Assembly: GCF_002836355.1 (NCBI RefSeq)
Contig: NZ_PJCA01000031.1
Location: forward strand, 1-64,000
DNA: 64,000 bases
Reading direction: 5' to 3'
Origin: Moritella sp. Urea-trap-13
Lineage (GTDB): Bacteria; Pseudomonadota; Gammaproteobacteria; Enterobacterales; Moritellaceae
Shown: piece after piece, positions 1 to 9,972 of the stretch
Position numbering within the stretch: position 1 is the first letter of the stretch
How the letters are laid out: each line of letters begins with the position of its first letter
Program-made: the position numbers and the translations under genes
Notes under the pieces: model-generated
Database searches by the model: none
Seen by the model: the letters and a program-made list of their open reading frames with translations, nothing else
What the model was told of the DNA's origin: nothing

Positions 1-3000
1 GCACGGTTGATTCCAATATAGTGACTGTATCTATCGCGATTACGGGACAAAATGATGCGCCCGTAATATCAGCATCACCAATAACACTCGCTGTCGCAGG
101 CGTTGCTTATGGCTTTACGGCAAGTGCAACTGATGTGGATAATACGTCAGCCGAACTCACTTATAGCCTCAGTAATCAACCAAGCTGGTTAACGATTAAC
201 GCAATAAGTGGTGTGGTCAGTGGTACGCCTACGGCAGCGGAAGTCGATGTGACCACCAGTAATATTACAGTGAGTGTATCAGACGGCAGCGCCAGCGATT
301 CACTCTCCTTTAGCATTGCAGTAGATGGCGATCTGGATGGCGATCAAATCGGTGATGATGTTGATAGCGATATCGATGGCGATGGCATGAGCAATGAGTT
401 TGAACTTGCAAATGGCTTAGATCCGCTGGATGCTAGCGATGCTAGTTTGGATTTAGATGGCGATGGCGTCACTAATTTAGATGAATATTTAGCTGGAACT
501 GATCCGACTCGGGATGATTACGCCCCTGTATTTACCGCGCCGGAAGATTTAATCGGAGACTTAGCCGTAAATGCCACGGGGTTATTTACTAAAGTCAGTT
601 TGGTTGTCCCAACTGTCGAAGATGGTAAAGATGGAACCTTGCTTGCTCAATATGATCTGTTCGCCTGTGTTAGCGAAGATGATGCGGTTGGCAAATCAGC
701 GCAAACCCATTTTGCACCTGGTTGCTATAACATCCTCTGGTCAGCAGTAGATTCCGCTGGTAACAACGCCAATCTAACCCAAAAACTGCATGTTATTCCG
801 TTGGTGGAGTTCAGTAAAAACCAAGATACCGCAGAAGAGGGCGAGGTGTCCTTTGATATTATCCTTAATGGACAGGCTGCAATATATCCAGTGACTATTC
901 CATTTACTATATCGGGAACAGCGGTTAACCCTGAAGATCATAACCTTACCGATAGAAGCGTTAGCTTGCAAAAAATAACAGGTGCAGTCAAAGGTGAAAC
1001 AACAGCAACCGTGACCTTTGACGTAAGGGATGATGGCGTAGGTGAGGGGACTGAAAACATTACGGTTACCATGAACCAACCAACTAATGCGGTTATAGGT
1101 GCTAAAGATAGCCACACGATCACGATTTATGAAGAAAATGTTGCCCCCAAGGTACGGTTTAGTGCTACAGCAACGGTTACGGAAAATAGTGCGATTAAAC
1201 GAATTATCCATAATGATGATGACGAGTTTACTATTCACGCTGTGGTTGCCGACCCAAATACGGGTGATAACCACAGTTATGATTGGTCATCCAGTGACGG
1301 TGCTTTAGGTGATATTGATAGTACGAATAGTCTATTCACGATTAACCCAGCGGACTTGGCTACAGGTAGTTATAAGTTAGTGGTGCAGATAAGTGATGGT
1401 GAAAAAACCGCTATGGTAGAAACATCCCTGCGAGTGATAAAAGATGTGATAGCGCTTGGTAGTAGCGATAGCGATGGTGATGGTATTAGCGATGAAAGCG
1501 AGGGCTTAACAGATAGTGATCTTGATGGCATCCCTGATTACCTTGACCATATTGCACTGGCCAGTAATGTTATTCAGGAAATACGCAGTGAGTCTGCTGG
1601 CGAAGTGATTAATAGTCAGGCGTTCTTAATGGAAACTGAGGCCGGATTGTCACTGAGATTAGGGCATGTGGCATTTGACTCAGGAAGCACTAGTCAAACC
1701 GGTAATGAATCGGGTTCTGGCGTCTCAGCCGAGAATATTGCCGAGTTTCATGAAGTGGGCAGCGGCGTTGCTGAGGAGCTAACCCGTTATAATTTTGATA
1801 ATGGTATTTTCAATTTCATTGTCGATGATCTGCCTGTAGCAGGGCAAAGCGTTAATATTGTGCTGGCGCAGTTTAAAGCAATCCCCGCCGATGCTATTTA
1901 TCGAAAACTGATGCCAACGGGCTGGGTCGATTTTACCGAAAATGCCAATAATCAGCTGAGATCGGCACCCGGCGAAAAAGGCTATTGCCCACCTCCTGGT
2001 GATGTTGCTTACGTGGCGGGATTAACACTGGGTCATTGGTGTGTACAGCTCACCATTGAAGATGGCGGACCGAATGATGCCGATGGTGAAATCAATGGTG
2101 CCGTGAATGATCCAGGCGGTGTCGCTACGGCACTCTTTGAACCCATTGAAGTGACAACGAAGGGTAAAGGTGGCGCGGGGTCAATGTCTGAAAGTTTAGT
2201 GATATTACTTGGATTATTGGCGTTAACAAGGGGCGTAATGCAATCAAAAACCGGCACCACTTACTGGCGGGTATTACAGTATAGTTTGATTGCTATGGCT
2301 ATTATGTTGAAGTCAGCTCAGGCCGCCGACAGCACGTCGACGGAAAATATACCAGTAAGTACGACGACAACTGTGGTAACCGCTACTCCCATTGAGCAAG
2401 AGCTTCGGGGTGTGACGACGCCGACAACAACAACAATGGCATTGGAAAAAACCACACAGAAACGTTTTTACATCGGCATGAGCGTACTGGCGGTCAAAAG
2501 TGAAGAGCGTAACGATGATTTTGAGCGTGAGCTAACTCAGTTAGGCTTAGATGCTCAGGTTAGCCAAAGTGATTTGTCTCGACCGGGTTTCCGGGGTTAT
2601 ATCGGACTACAAACTACCCCCTGGTTAGCATTTGAATTAGGTTATGTTAATTTAGGGCAGGTTGAAACAACGCTAACTGGGCAGGCGATTGATGCTAACG
2701 TCTATTTAGATAGTGCTCAGCAGGTTTATCCGGTCACCGCAGATGCTGGCGTGCTTGACATGATCTTTAATTTGGCTTTGACTGATCATATCAGCGGAGT
2801 ATTGCAAGTGGGCAAAATGCGTTGGGCCAGTAAGTATGAGTTATCCACGGGAACGATTACCCGTGAGTTTGATGACAGTGGTTGGGGCACCCATTATGGA
2901 GCTGGGGTTGAAGTCGAGTTTGTAACCGCATTGCCTGTATATTTTGGCTGGAACCGTTATGATTTTGCCAACACCCATGTTGATGCATGGGAGTTTGGGA

Positions 3001-3017
3001 TCAAATACCGTTTCTAA
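1..3017 (+). CDS. Large surface protein (Ig-like, TSP3, Calx-beta, choice-of-anchor U) fused to an outer-membrane beta-barrel; 5' end outside window
   Basis: The frame is already open at the window edge, so the GTG at 21 is not the true start and an unknown N-terminal part is missing. In order I see a putative Ig-like domain (to about 315), Asp-rich TSP3 calcium repeats (about 325-520), an HYR-like domain (about 530-790), a Calx-beta-like domain (about 800-1130), a PKD-like domain, a second TSP3 block (about 1460-1550), and a region resembling choice-of-anchor U (about 1560-2120). A Gly-rich then hydrophobic stretch with one Arg (2170-2235) looks like a C-terminal sorting signal, yet the frame continues. 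Next come a signal-peptide-like segment ending AQA-A (2238-2325), a Thr-rich linker, and about 185 residues of alternating hydrophobicity ending in Y-R-F, typical of a small OmpA-like barrel. Predicted role: calcium-stabilised surface adhesion. The domain reading is by eye; the fusion is seen directly. Confidence 0.8.
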   Translation, partial: TVDSNIVTVSIAITGQNDAPVISASPITLAVAGVAYGFTASATDVDNTSAELTYSLSNQPSWLTINAISGVVSGTPTAAEVDVTTSNITVSVSDGSASDSLSFSIAVDGDLDGDQIGDDVDSDIDGDGMSNEFELANGLDPLDASDASLDLDGDGVTNLDEYLAGTDPTRDDYAPVFTAPEDLIGDLAVNATGLFTKVSLVVPTVEDGKDGTLLAQYDLFACVSEDDAVGKSAQTHFAPGCYNILWSAVDSAGNNANLTQKLHVIPLVEFSKNQDTAEEGEVSFDIILNGQAAIYPVTIPFTISGTAVNPEDHNLTDRSVSLQKITGAVKGETTATVTFDVRDDGVGEGTENITVTMNQPTNAVIGAKDSHTITIYEENVAPKVRFSATATVTENSAIKRIIHNDDDEFTIHAVVADPNTGDNHSYDWSSSDGALGDIDSTNSLFTINPADLATGSYKLVVQISDGEKTAMVETSLRVIKDVIALGSSDSDGDGISDESEGLTDSDLDGIPDYLDHIALASNVIQEIRSESAGEVINSQAFLMETEAGLSLRLGHVAFDSGSTSQTGNESGSGVSAENIAEFHEVGSGVAEELTRYNFDNGIFNFIVDDLPVAGQSVNIVLAQFKAIPADAIYRKLMPTGWVDFTENANNQLRSAPGEKGYCPPPGDVAYVAGLTLGHWCVQLTIEDGGPNDADGEINGAVNDPGGVATALFEPIEVTTKGKGGAGSMSESLVILLGLLALTRGVMQSKTGTTYWRVLQYSLIAMAIMLKSAQAADSTSTENIPVSTTTTVVTATPIEQELRGVTTPTTTTMALEKTTQKRFYIGMSVLAVKSEERNDDFERELTQLGLDAQVSQSDLSRPGFRGYIGLQTTPWLAFELGYVNLGQVETTLTGQAIDANVYLDSAQQVYPVTADAGVLDMIFNLALTDHISGVLQVGKMRWASKYELSTGTITREFDDSGWGTHYGAGVEVEFVTALPVYFGWNRYDFANTHVDAWEFGIKYRF
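2238..3017 (+). other. Possible internal translation start producing the beta-barrel as a separate protein
   Basis: An in-frame ATG at 2238 follows the purine-rich AAGGGG at 2230-2235. The first 30 encoded residues have a basic start, a hydrophobic core and an AQA-A cleavage-like site, so a protein started here (259 aa) would carry its own Sec signal. Upstream sequence of the same frame ends in a sorting-signal-like hydrophobic segment. Either two genes fused by loss of a stop codon or one polyprotein would explain this. Internal initiation is inference. Confidence 0.4.
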
Positions 3018-3099
3018 CCCCTAACTGTGGAATGCATGGTATTAAAACTTAACGCTGGCTTATCAGTTTTAAGCTTATTTTAAACGAAATAAAATAACT

Positions 3100-3128
3100 A
3101 AAAATGGTCTGACTTTCAGGCCATTTTT
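3100..3128 (+). terminator. Rho-independent terminator after the surface-protein gene
   Basis: A 13-bp stem (one G-T pair) with a 3-nt loop; the 3' arm ends in five T. It lies 82 nt past the stop codon of the upstream gene. Confidence 0.75.
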
Positions 3129-3141
3129 ATGGACAAATTAA

Positions 3142-3282
3142 ATCCTATCTAACCCGCAGCGGATTACTGTGCTGCCAATTGCTGACGATGACTTTGTTGT
3201 GCCGTACCTGCTGCAATCGATGGCGAAGAGGTTGTTCATATCAAACTTGAACTATAGCGAGTTACGCAGTTTAGCGTTATGA
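3142..3282 (+). pseudogene. Possible gene fragment, regulator-like
   Basis: A 46-codon open stretch without a start codon stands out from the AT-rich surroundings by its higher GC and protein-like translation (PYLLQSMAKRLF...ELRSLAL). The pattern resembles the helix after the cyclic-nucleotide domain of Crp-family regulators, but the match is weak. No intact gene surrounds it. It may be a decayed remnant or a chance frame. Confidence 0.25.
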
Positions 3283-3537
3283 TTTTTAACAATCACTAAA
3301 AATACCTCTTATTTTCTGCGTTTTAGTTAGTATTACGTCATTTATTTTATCGTTTGCATTATTTTCTTGTTGTGACTAGTGTTAATTTATTGTTATGTGT
3401 TTTAGTTCAATGTTATTTGATTCAGCCTAGTGCATAGTTGTTCTATATTTTTAATTATCATTCTATTTAGGTCTAATTAGCTGCTTTACTTTATCTACGT
3501 AGAGCGGAACACTGATTTTAAGTGTTTTTAGATATGA

Positions 3538-3566
3538 ATATGTAAGCGTCAGTCTTGCTTACATAT
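3538..3566. promoter_or_regulatory. Perfect 10-bp inverted repeat, possible operator or leader hairpin
   Basis: Arms ATATGTAAGC and GCTTACATAT are separated by 9 nt, about 75 bp upstream of the substrate-binding protein start. No T-run follows, so it is more likely an operator or mRNA leader hairpin than a terminator. The cognate regulator is unknown. Confidence 0.45.
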
Positions 3567-3641
3567 GTGCAAAGCAATGGTAATTATGAATAAACACCGA
3601 CTAATGGATTAATTTGTTCGAAAATATAACAAGGAATTAAT

Positions 3642-4442
3642 ATGCAAAAGAATAAAATCAGCAAAATTATCGCTTTAAGTACAATGATATTTTGTTCTGC
3701 AAGTGCTAATGCCGGTGCTGTATTAGATCGCATTGCTGAATCTGGTGAGCTACGCGCATGTTTTGATGCAGGCTATATGCCATTTGAGATGAAATCAAAG
3801 AATAACAGTTACATAGGCTTTGATGTCGACTTAGGTAAAATAATGGCGAAACAGATGGGTGTTAAATATGTACCCGTCAATACAGCATGGGACGGTATTA
3901 TCCCTGCACTTATCACCGGGAAATGTGACTTGATCATGGCTGGTATGACGGTTACAGCTAAGCGTAATCTCAAAGTGAACTTTGCTGACCCGTATATTGT
4001 TGTTGGTCAATCTATCATTATCAACCCGAAACTTAAGGGTGAAATTACCAGTTATAAGGACCTGAACGATCCACAATACACAGTGGCGGGTAAACTTGGC
4101 ACAACAGGCGAAGTTGTTATCAAAAGAATGCTTAAAAAAGCCAAATACAATGCGTTTGAAACAGAAACTGACGCGGCTTTAGAGGTTATCAACGGCAAAG
4201 CAGATGCAATGGTTTACGATATGCCATTTATATCTATTTATGCTGCGCAAAATAGCGATAAAGTTGAATCGATTCTTGAACCTTTCACTTACGAGCCGCT
4301 TGGTTGGGCTGTGAAACAAGGTGATCATGACATGCTTAACTTCCTGAATAACTTCTTGCGTCAAATCAAAGGTGACGGCACCTATGATCGAATCTATGAC
4401 AAATGGTTCAAGAGTGATGCTTGGTTAAAGCAAGTTAAATAA
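3642..4442 (+). CDS. Amino-acid ABC transporter, periplasmic substrate-binding protein (family 3)
   Basis: 266 aa with a clear Sec signal peptide (basic MQKNKISK start, hydrophobic core, cleavage near ANA-G about residue 25). The mature part is a family 3 solute-binding fold: GELRACFDAGYMPFE near the start, GFDVDLGK, then AWDGIIPALITGKCDLIMAGM and the RNLKVNFADPY stretch that forms the ligand-binding cleft. The usual Arg that grips the ligand carboxylate is probably in the TAKRNLKV segment. It is the first gene of a three-gene operon with permease and ATPase. Ligand is a polar or basic amino acid by family; which one cannot be read from the sequence. A hairpin directly downstream probably raises its expression over the membrane subunits. 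Confidence 0.88.
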   Translation: MQKNKISKIIALSTMIFCSASANAGAVLDRIAESGELRACFDAGYMPFEMKSKNNSYIGFDVDLGKIMAKQMGVKYVPVNTAWDGIIPALITGKCDLIMAGMTVTAKRNLKVNFADPYIVVGQSIIINPKLKGEITSYKDLNDPQYTVAGKLGTTGEVVIKRMLKKAKYNAFETETDAALEVINGKADAMVYDMPFISIYAAQNSDKVESILEPFTYEPLGWAVKQGDHDMLNFLNNFLRQIKGDGTYDRIYDKWFKSDAWLKQVK

Positions 4443-4449
4443 GCGAATG

Positions 4450-4478
4450 GGCCAGTAGCCTTCTGTTACTGGCTTTTT
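4450..4478 (+). terminator. Intra-operon terminator or attenuator
   Basis: A 7-bp perfect stem (GCCAGTA/TACTGGC) is followed immediately by TTTTT, 8 nt after the stop of the binding-protein gene and 22 nt before the permease. Partial termination here would give the common excess of binding protein over permease. Confidence 0.65.
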
Positions 4479-4499
4479 AGCTCTTTATTTGGGATTAAT

Positions 4500-5447
4500 A
4501 TGCACGATAAAAAAAATAATTGGATGTGGCACTTACTGTCTCTTATGGTTTTGGTAGCAGTAGGATTTTCAATCTATTCAGCATCACAAAAAATTGATTA
4601 TACTTGGCAATGGAATCGCGTGGTTCCCTACATTATAGATACCTCACCAGTGGAAACCTATGCTGAGTATGATGGTACTATCAGTATTAATGGCAGTGGC
4701 CTCGTTACTGTTGAATTCGATAACGGTGAACCAACTCAGGTCGTCGTAAAAGCAGATGATGTATTTGTCAGTGATGGCGATCTGGTTTTTGAAGGTGATA
4801 CAGTATCAAGCCTCAATCAACAGAGTATGGGGGTATTGTTACAAGGCTTGTTAATGACGATTAAGTTGTCACTTATCTCGCTATTTTTTGCCATTATCAT
4901 TGGTTTAGTCGCGGCATTAATGCGTATATCTGTTAATCCTTTAAGCCGGAACTTTGCCTTCTTATATGTCGAAGTGATCCGTGGCACACCGTTACTTGTG
5001 CAGATATTTATTGTTTACTTCTTCTTAGGGACCATTTTCGATTTAGATCGATTTACCGCGGGTATTGCCGCCCTATCTGTGTTCACCGGTGCTTACATTG
5101 CGGAGATAATACGTTCAGGTATTCAGTCTATTTCACCTGGTCAGATGGAAGCTGCACGCTCGTTGGGCATGAGTTATCCAAAAGCGATGATCTACGTTGT
5201 TTTACCACAGGCATTTAAACGTACTTTGCCGCCAATGGCTGGTCAGTTTATTAACTTAATCAAAGATTCGTCTCTGGTATCAGTTATCTCAATTACAGAT
5301 TTAACTAAAGCTGGTAGGGAAGTAGTTGCGGGCAGTTTCGCTACATTTGAAGTTTGGTTTGCGGTAGCAGCGCTTTATCTTGTACTTACTTCAACGTTAT
5401 CTTTCGGCGTTCAGCGCATAGAAAAGAGGTTATCAACCAGTGACTAG
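4500..5447 (+). CDS. Amino-acid ABC transporter permease with periplasmic N-terminal insert
   Basis: 315 aa. A first membrane segment (about residues 10-28) is followed by about 85 periplasmic residues, then a HisM/GlnP-type permease domain from about residue 112 with several membrane helices. The ATPase-coupling EAA loop reads [23 protein letters not shown], close to consensus. The segment [13 protein letters not shown] is also typical of the family. Most GlnP/HisM permeases are about 220-240 aa, so the N-terminal insert is an addition seen in a subset of polar amino-acid permeases. With a single permease gene in the operon, the transporter is probably a homodimer. The stop overlaps the ATPase start by 8 nt. 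Confidence 0.88.
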   Translation: MHDKKNNWMWHLLSLMVLVAVGFSIYSASQKIDYTWQWNRVVPYIIDTSPVETYAEYDGTISINGSGLVTVEFDNGEPTQVVVKADDVFVSDGDLVFEGDTVSSLNQQSMGVLLQGLLMTIKLSLISLFFAIIIGLVAALMRISVNPLSRNFAFLYVEVIRGTPLLVQIFIVYFFLGTIFDLDRFTAGIAALSVFTGAYIAEIIRSGIQSISPGQMEAARSLGMSYPKAMIYVVLPQAFKRTLPPMAGQFINLIKDSSLVSVISITDLTKAGREVVAGSFATFEVWFAVAALYLVLTSTLSFGVQRIEKRLSTSD

Positions 5448-6195
5448 AGCAAATTATAACGGCGATGATATGGTGATCGCCACTGATGTAGATAAAATAT
5501 ACCCTAACAAGTGTCATGCCCTTAAAAAAGTATCCGTGACTGTTAAGCGTGGTGAAGTAGTGGTTATTATTGGCCCATCAGGGTCAGGTAAGTCTACATT
5601 TTTACGTACGCTAAACCAGTTAGAAACGGTGACTGAAGGGGATATTACTATTGATGGTATCAATATGTACGACTCCTCTACCAATATTAATACCTTACGT
5701 GAAAACGTCGGCATGGTGTTTCAATCGTTTAATCTTTTCCCGCATTTATCGGTTAAAGAAAATGTGAAGTTAGCGCCATTAAAGGTATCAAATTTGGGTA
5801 AGGAGCAAGTTGAAAAAGACGCTATAAGCTTGCTTACTCGAGTTGGCTTAGCTGAAAAAGTGGATGTGTACCCAAGTCAGTTATCCGGCGGGCAACAGCA
5901 ACGAGTGGCGATTGCCAGAGCATTAGCCATGAAACCTGATCTGATGTTATTTGATGAGCCAACATCGGCGCTGGATCCTGAAATGGTCGGGGAGGTACTT
6001 GAGGTGATGAAATCACTGGCAGAAGAAGGCATGACCATGGTTGTGGTTACGCACGAAATGGGCTTTGCTAACGAAGTTGCCGACCGAGTGTTGTTTATGG
6101 AAGATGGTCAACTGCTTGTAGACGATGTGCCGGCCAACTTTTTTGAAAACCCTTCTCATCCAAGGTTGAAAAAATTCCTATCGAGTATCTTGTAA
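5440..6195 (+). CDS. Amino-acid ABC transporter ATP-binding protein (GlnQ/HisP type)
   Basis: 251 aa, cytoplasmic ATPase energising the upstream permease. Walker [10 protein letters not shown] (residues 45-53), Q-loop [13 protein letters not shown], signature [15 protein letters not shown], Walker [14 protein letters not shown], then the H-loop in VVVTHEM are all intact. The GTG start at 5440 overlaps the permease gene by 8 nt and has AAAGAGG about 10 nt upstream inside the permease gene, so translation is probably coupled. Length and motifs are normal for the family. Confidence 0.92.
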   Translation: MTRANYNGDDMVIATDVDKIYPNKCHALKKVSVTVKRGEVVVIIGPSGSGKSTFLRTLNQLETVTEGDITIDGINMYDSSTNINTLRENVGMVFQSFNLFPHLSVKENVKLAPLKVSNLGKEQVEKDAISLLTRVGLAEKVDVYPSQLSGGQQQRVAIARALAMKPDLMLFDEPTSALDPEMVGEVLEVMKSLAEEGMTMVVVTHEMGFANEVADRVLFMEDGQLLVDDVPANFFENPSHPRLKKFLSSIL

Positions 6196-6226
6196 TTTAA
6201 ATCGCTAATTCAACCTTACCTCTCTT

Positions 6227-6265
6227 CACCTCACCGATAGCAGTAAATTGACTATCTGTGAGGTG
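6227..6265. repeat. Inverted repeat downstream of the ABC operon
   Basis: 14-bp arms (CACCTCACCGATAG and its complement with one mismatch) around an 11-nt loop, 32 bp past the ATPase stop. No T-run follows, so it may be a 3' stabilising or weak terminator hairpin. The rest of 6196-6455 shows nothing further. Confidence 0.4.
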
Positions 6266-6455
6266 GTCTAACTTGTATTTATGAAAAGTACTAACCAAAA
6301 GCATTAACGAGCATCCTCTTAGCGGACAAAATTGTCCCATACTCCTTGAGTAATATCGCGTATCAATATAGTCTTTTATGACAGCAAAGCCGTTTCATGT
6401 ATAGGTGAACTGACTTACCTCACCTCATCTAAATAAATAGTATTGAGAGAACATT

Positions 6456-7319
6456 ATGGAAAATGAATATACACCACCTAAAGTTTGGGTTCATAACACT
6501 GATGGCGGTAATAAGTGGGCAAATATCAATCGTCCAGTATCAGGGGCAACTCATGAAAAAGACTTACCTGTGGGCGATCATGCGCTACAACTTTACTCTT
6601 TGGGTACGCCGAATGGCCAGAAAGTAACGATCCTGCTCGAAGAGCTATTAGCATTAGGCATTAAAGAAGCTGAATACGATGCTTATTTAATTGATATCGG
6701 CGAAGCAGATCAATTTTCATCAGGCTTTGTGGATGTTAATCCCAACTCAAAAATCCCTGCGTTAGTCGATAAGTCTGGCGATGATGACGTTAATGTATTT
6801 GAATCGGCTTCAATCCTGGTGCATTTGGCTGAGAAGTTTGGCCAGTTTTTACCAAAAGCAGGGCCTGCTCGAACGCAAACTTTTAATTGGTTGTTCTGGG
6901 CGCAAGGCTCTGCACCATTTTTAGGTGGTGGCTTTGGGCATTTCTATGCCTACGCGGATGAAAAATTTGAATACCCGATTAATCGTTTTGCGATGGAAGC
7001 TAAACGTCAGTTAGATGTTTTAGATAAGCAATTGTCTCAACATACCTATGTTGCAGGCGAAGAGTACAGCATTGCTGATATGGCTATTTGGCCTTGGTAT
7101 GGCAATTTAGTATTGGGTAAACTATATGATGCTGGAGAGTTCTTACAGGTAGAAGGTTATACCCATATTATGCGTTGGGCGACGATGATTTCACAAAGAG
7201 CAGCAGTGCAACGTGGTCGTATTGTTAATCGTTCATTTGGCGAAGATTGGGAACAAGTCCCTGAGCGTCATAGTGCAGCTGATATTGATAACGTGTTGAA
7301 GCTAAAGCCTAAACCTTAA
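6456..7319 (+). CDS. yghU: YghU-type glutathione S-transferase family disulfide-bond oxidoreductase
   Basis: 287 aa, matching the usual length of E. coli YghU (288 aa). The N-terminal arm (PPKVWVHNTDGGNKWANINRP) is specific to the YghU/nu-class GSTs. The thioredoxin-like domain carries TPNGQKVTILLEEL with the Thr-Pro-Asn that binds glutathione in this class, followed by NPNSKIPALVD and ESASILVHLAEKFG. The C-terminal helical domain has the N-capping D in EEYSIADMAIWPWYG. YghU binds two glutathione molecules and reduces disulfides such as 2-hydroxyethyl disulfide, with weak organic hydroperoxide activity. It is monocistronic between terminator-like hairpins. Function by homology. Confidence 0.9.
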   Translation: MENEYTPPKVWVHNTDGGNKWANINRPVSGATHEKDLPVGDHALQLYSLGTPNGQKVTILLEELLALGIKEAEYDAYLIDIGEADQFSSGFVDVNPNSKIPALVDKSGDDDVNVFESASILVHLAEKFGQFLPKAGPARTQTFNWLFWAQGSAPFLGGGFGHFYAYADEKFEYPINRFAMEAKRQLDVLDKQLSQHTYVAGEEYSIADMAIWPWYGNLVLGKLYDAGEFLQVEGYTHIMRWATMISQRAAVQRGRIVNRSFGEDWEQVPERHSAADIDNVLKLKPKP

Positions 7320-7349
7320 ACATGAGTGTTTTAATTCAACGCTAATTAA

Positions 7350-7397
7350 AATGCCCGGTATTAGCCAAACGTTATGGCTAATACCGGGCATTGTTTT
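7350..7397 (+). terminator. Strong hairpin terminator between convergent yghU and MCP genes
   Basis: A perfect 17-bp stem (7350-7366 with 7376-7392) and 9-nt loop are followed by GTTTTTA. Lying between two convergent genes, it can serve yghU and possibly the minus-strand chemoreceptor. Confidence 0.85.
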
Positions 7398-7451
7398 TAG
7401 ACCCTAATGATCTTTTTATTTTTATTTTTATTTCTACCTACCTATGGGTCA

Positions 7452-9575
7452 CTAATCCACTTTAAACTGACCAACTAATGCCTGTTGTTGCGACGATAGC
7501 TGGGCAATATTCTGACCGACTTTTTCTGCGGCTGTTGATTGTTCTAACATTGATTGGCTTAGGTCGCGGATATTTGCGACGTTACCATTCACTTCTGTCG
7601 ATACTGTCTTTTGCTCGCTTGCTGCATTAACAATCTCGCTGTTCATCACTTGAATATCTGCCACAAATGATGAAATGTTAGCTAAGCTCTCTACCGCTTG
7701 TTTTACTTGTGTAGCGGTTTCAAGAGCAAGGTGATTACCTTCTGATATCGCGGTTGTGACGCTGCGAGTACCTGATTGCAGTTCCTCGATAACCACTCTA
7801 ATTTCATCGACAGAGTCATGGGTACGACTTGCCAGCAGCCTTACTTCATCGGCGACCACAGCAAAACCTCGGCCTTGTTCGCCGGCTCTTGCCGCTTCAA
7901 TAGCTGCATTCAGAGCGAGCAGGTTGGTTTGTTCGGAAATGCCTTCAATAACCGACAGTATAGAGCTAATGTTACCGCTATTTTTTTCCAACTCATTCGC
8001 GATTGGTACTGCCATTGCCATTCTTTCGACCAATTCTTGCATGGTATCAGCAGATTGCTGCACAACCGTTTGACCACCTTGTGCAAGTTGTTCGGCTTGA
8101 TTCGCCATTTCAGCGGCTCTGTCGGCATTTTCTAATACTAACGCTGATGTCTGCGTCATCTCTTCGGAAGCGGTTGCCACCATATCCACTTCTTTAAATT
8201 GAGATTCACAGCCTTGTCGTGATTGCACTGCGATCTCTTCAGCTTGTTTTGAGGTGTTGCTGATGGTATTTGACGTTTCGATGACTTCTTTAATGGTGCC
8301 TTGGATCTTATCTAAAAAACGGTTAAACCAAGTGGCCAGCTCACCAATTTCATCGCTTGATCTAACATCGAGTCGCTGGGTTAAATCACCTTCGCCAGTG
8401 GCGATATCTTGTAATCGATTAGCAACGGCTTTAATCGGAGCCACTAATTTCACTGCTGCAAACCAAATAATCAATAAACCGAGTAGGGTAACAATAACCC
8501 CTGTGATAATTTGAATTCTAAGTGTTTCGCCTGCTTGCTCTTCAATTAGCTTATTCAGCGCTAATGCATCTGCCATCACGGTTTCTCTTGGCATGGTAAT
8601 GACAATGCCCCAGCTAATGTCATTGAGCTTGATTGGCATGAATACGGTTAAAAACTGCTGGTCTGTACTCCATTGCGATTGCGTAACGCCATCGACTAAC
8701 CATTGTTTTAACTGTGGGTCTGATATTTTTTTACCAATCGCAGCATTTTTATCATCAGAAGCGACCAGTAGCCCATAATTACTGACAATACGAACCTTAC
8801 CTGCGCCAGCAAACAAAGCCTGGTCTGCACGCTGGGCATACGCTTGTAATACGTCTATTTTGAGATCAATGCCGGTTACGCCAATGATGACACCTTGCTT
8901 ACGAATCGGCACTGTTATGGTACTGATTAAGCTAGTTAGGCCATCTTCATTGTATAAGTAAGGTTCAATCACACACATGCGTTTGTTGGTAATACTGCAG
9001 GTATACCAAAAGTTATTTGCTTGGCCACTGGCAGCCAGCGATGTGTCATTGATTTGCTGTTCACTTTTGATTATCAATTTTGGGTCATTTTGGTTGTCTT
9101 TATACCAATAAGCAGAAAAACGGCCTTTATCATTGGAACTGACATAACTGGCATCGGCATAATTAGCATCTTCACCATCGAGCATATCGGGCTGGAAGGT
9201 CGTGAACGCGGCATGCATATTATCGAAATTTAGTACTGAGCGTTTTAATAACTCGGAGACTGAATCTCGCAACTCATCACTGCTGGTAAAATTGTCTTCG
9301 GCATTATACTGCACGAAGGCAATACTTTCGGCTAGCATTTCTGCACGGTATGTCGCTTCATCTAAATATTTTTGCACGATAGAAGCTTGTGTGTTGGCTT
9401 CGCTCATGAGTAATTGTTCGGACTTTTCACCGACAGAATTGCTGGTTTGGACTTGAATAATTTCTTGATTGGAAGTTGATGATGAAAGTGTAAAACTGAT
9501 TAATGATATTGCGACAAGCAAAATGCAACACCCAGAAAGCAAAGTTATCTTCCATTGAACTGATAACGAACCCAT
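7452..9575 (-). CDS. Methyl-accepting chemotaxis protein with double Cache sensor
   Basis: 707 aa. The first membrane helix is at about residues 10-32. It is followed by about 310 periplasmic residues that read as a dCache sensor ([25 protein letters not shown]), a second helix at about 352-372, a HAMP domain ([26 protein letters not shown]), and a long cytoplasmic signalling coiled coil. The hairpin tip that contacts CheA/CheW reads [28 protein letters not shown], essentially consensus. dCache receptors usually bind amino acids or other small organic ligands directly; the ligand here is unknown. Standing alone, it is an orphan receptor feeding a chemotaxis system encoded elsewhere. Confidence 0.93.
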   Translation of the reverse strand: MGSLSVQWKITLLSGCCILLVAISLISFTLSSSTSNQEIIQVQTSNSVGEKSEQLLMSEANTQASIVQKYLDEATYRAEMLAESIAFVQYNAEDNFTSSDELRDSVSELLKRSVLNFDNMHAAFTTFQPDMLDGEDANYADASYVSSNDKGRFSAYWYKDNQNDPKLIIKSEQQINDTSLAASGQANNFWYTCSITNKRMCVIEPYLYNEDGLTSLISTITVPIRKQGVIIGVTGIDLKIDVLQAYAQRADQALFAGAGKVRIVSNYGLLVASDDKNAAIGKKISDPQLKQWLVDGVTQSQWSTDQQFLTVFMPIKLNDISWGIVITMPRETVMADALALNKLIEEQAGETLRIQIITGVIVTLLGLLIIWFAAVKLVAPIKAVANRLQDIATGEGDLTQRLDVRSSDEIGELATWFNRFLDKIQGTIKEVIETSNTISNTSKQAEEIAVQSRQGCESQFKEVDMVATASEEMTQTSALVLENADRAAEMANQAEQLAQGGQTVVQQSADTMQELVERMAMAVPIANELEKNSGNISSILSVIEGISEQTNLLALNAAIEAARAGEQGRGFAVVADEVRLLASRTHDSVDEIRVVIEELQSGTRSVTTAISEGNHLALETATQVKQAVESLANISSFVADIQVMNSEIVNAASEQKTVSTEVNGNVANIRDLSQSMLEQSTAAEKVGQNIAQLSSQQQALVGQFKVD

Positions 9576-9972
9576 TTAAATTCCCTTTAATACCCTAATA
9601 TAGTTACATCTGTTAGGTTTATATTTCAAATAAACATCATACTAAATGTTTTAAATATGTTTATAGCAAGTTAATGCAAAATAATAAAGTGTTACGAGTG
9701 ATTTATAATGGTTTCAGATGAAAGTAGTCATTATTTGGTCATACTAAAGTGCTATTTAGTTCATCGTTACCTTTTCGCATAATGGCAGTGCTAAAAAGGT
9801 GAACTTGGTATTGTTTTTTTTGATGTAAATCTTAAAAAAGTCGCATGTTATCAGTAAATAAAGCTTTATTTTTGCCTATTAATTACATCTGATGGCATTT
9901 TATTTAGCTACCACTAGACTTAGGCATAATGAGTCTATTTATAGTCTTTAACTACAATACGAGGGTTTGTTA
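9576..9972. other. Divergent intergenic region between MCP and lipoprotein genes
   Basis: About 400 bp, AT-rich, with no gene. It must contain promoters for both flanking genes. I see no convincing operator palindrome. Confidence 0.5.

Larger units (their letters stand above)
3129..3641. other. Intergenic region of about 510 bp upstream of the ABC transporter
   Basis: AT-rich from about 3280 onward. It holds the weak gene fragment at 3142-3282 and a perfect inverted repeat at 3538-3566. I see no intact gene or RNA gene. Confidence 0.5.

Noticed and set aside
774-1274. 166-codon minus-strand open frame inside the large surface-protein gene
   Set aside because: Lies antisense to a well-supported multi-domain gene, has no ribosome site and a low-quality translation.
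7756-8514. Several plus-strand open frames within the chemoreceptor gene
   Set aside because: Antisense to the highly conserved signalling domain; no independent support.
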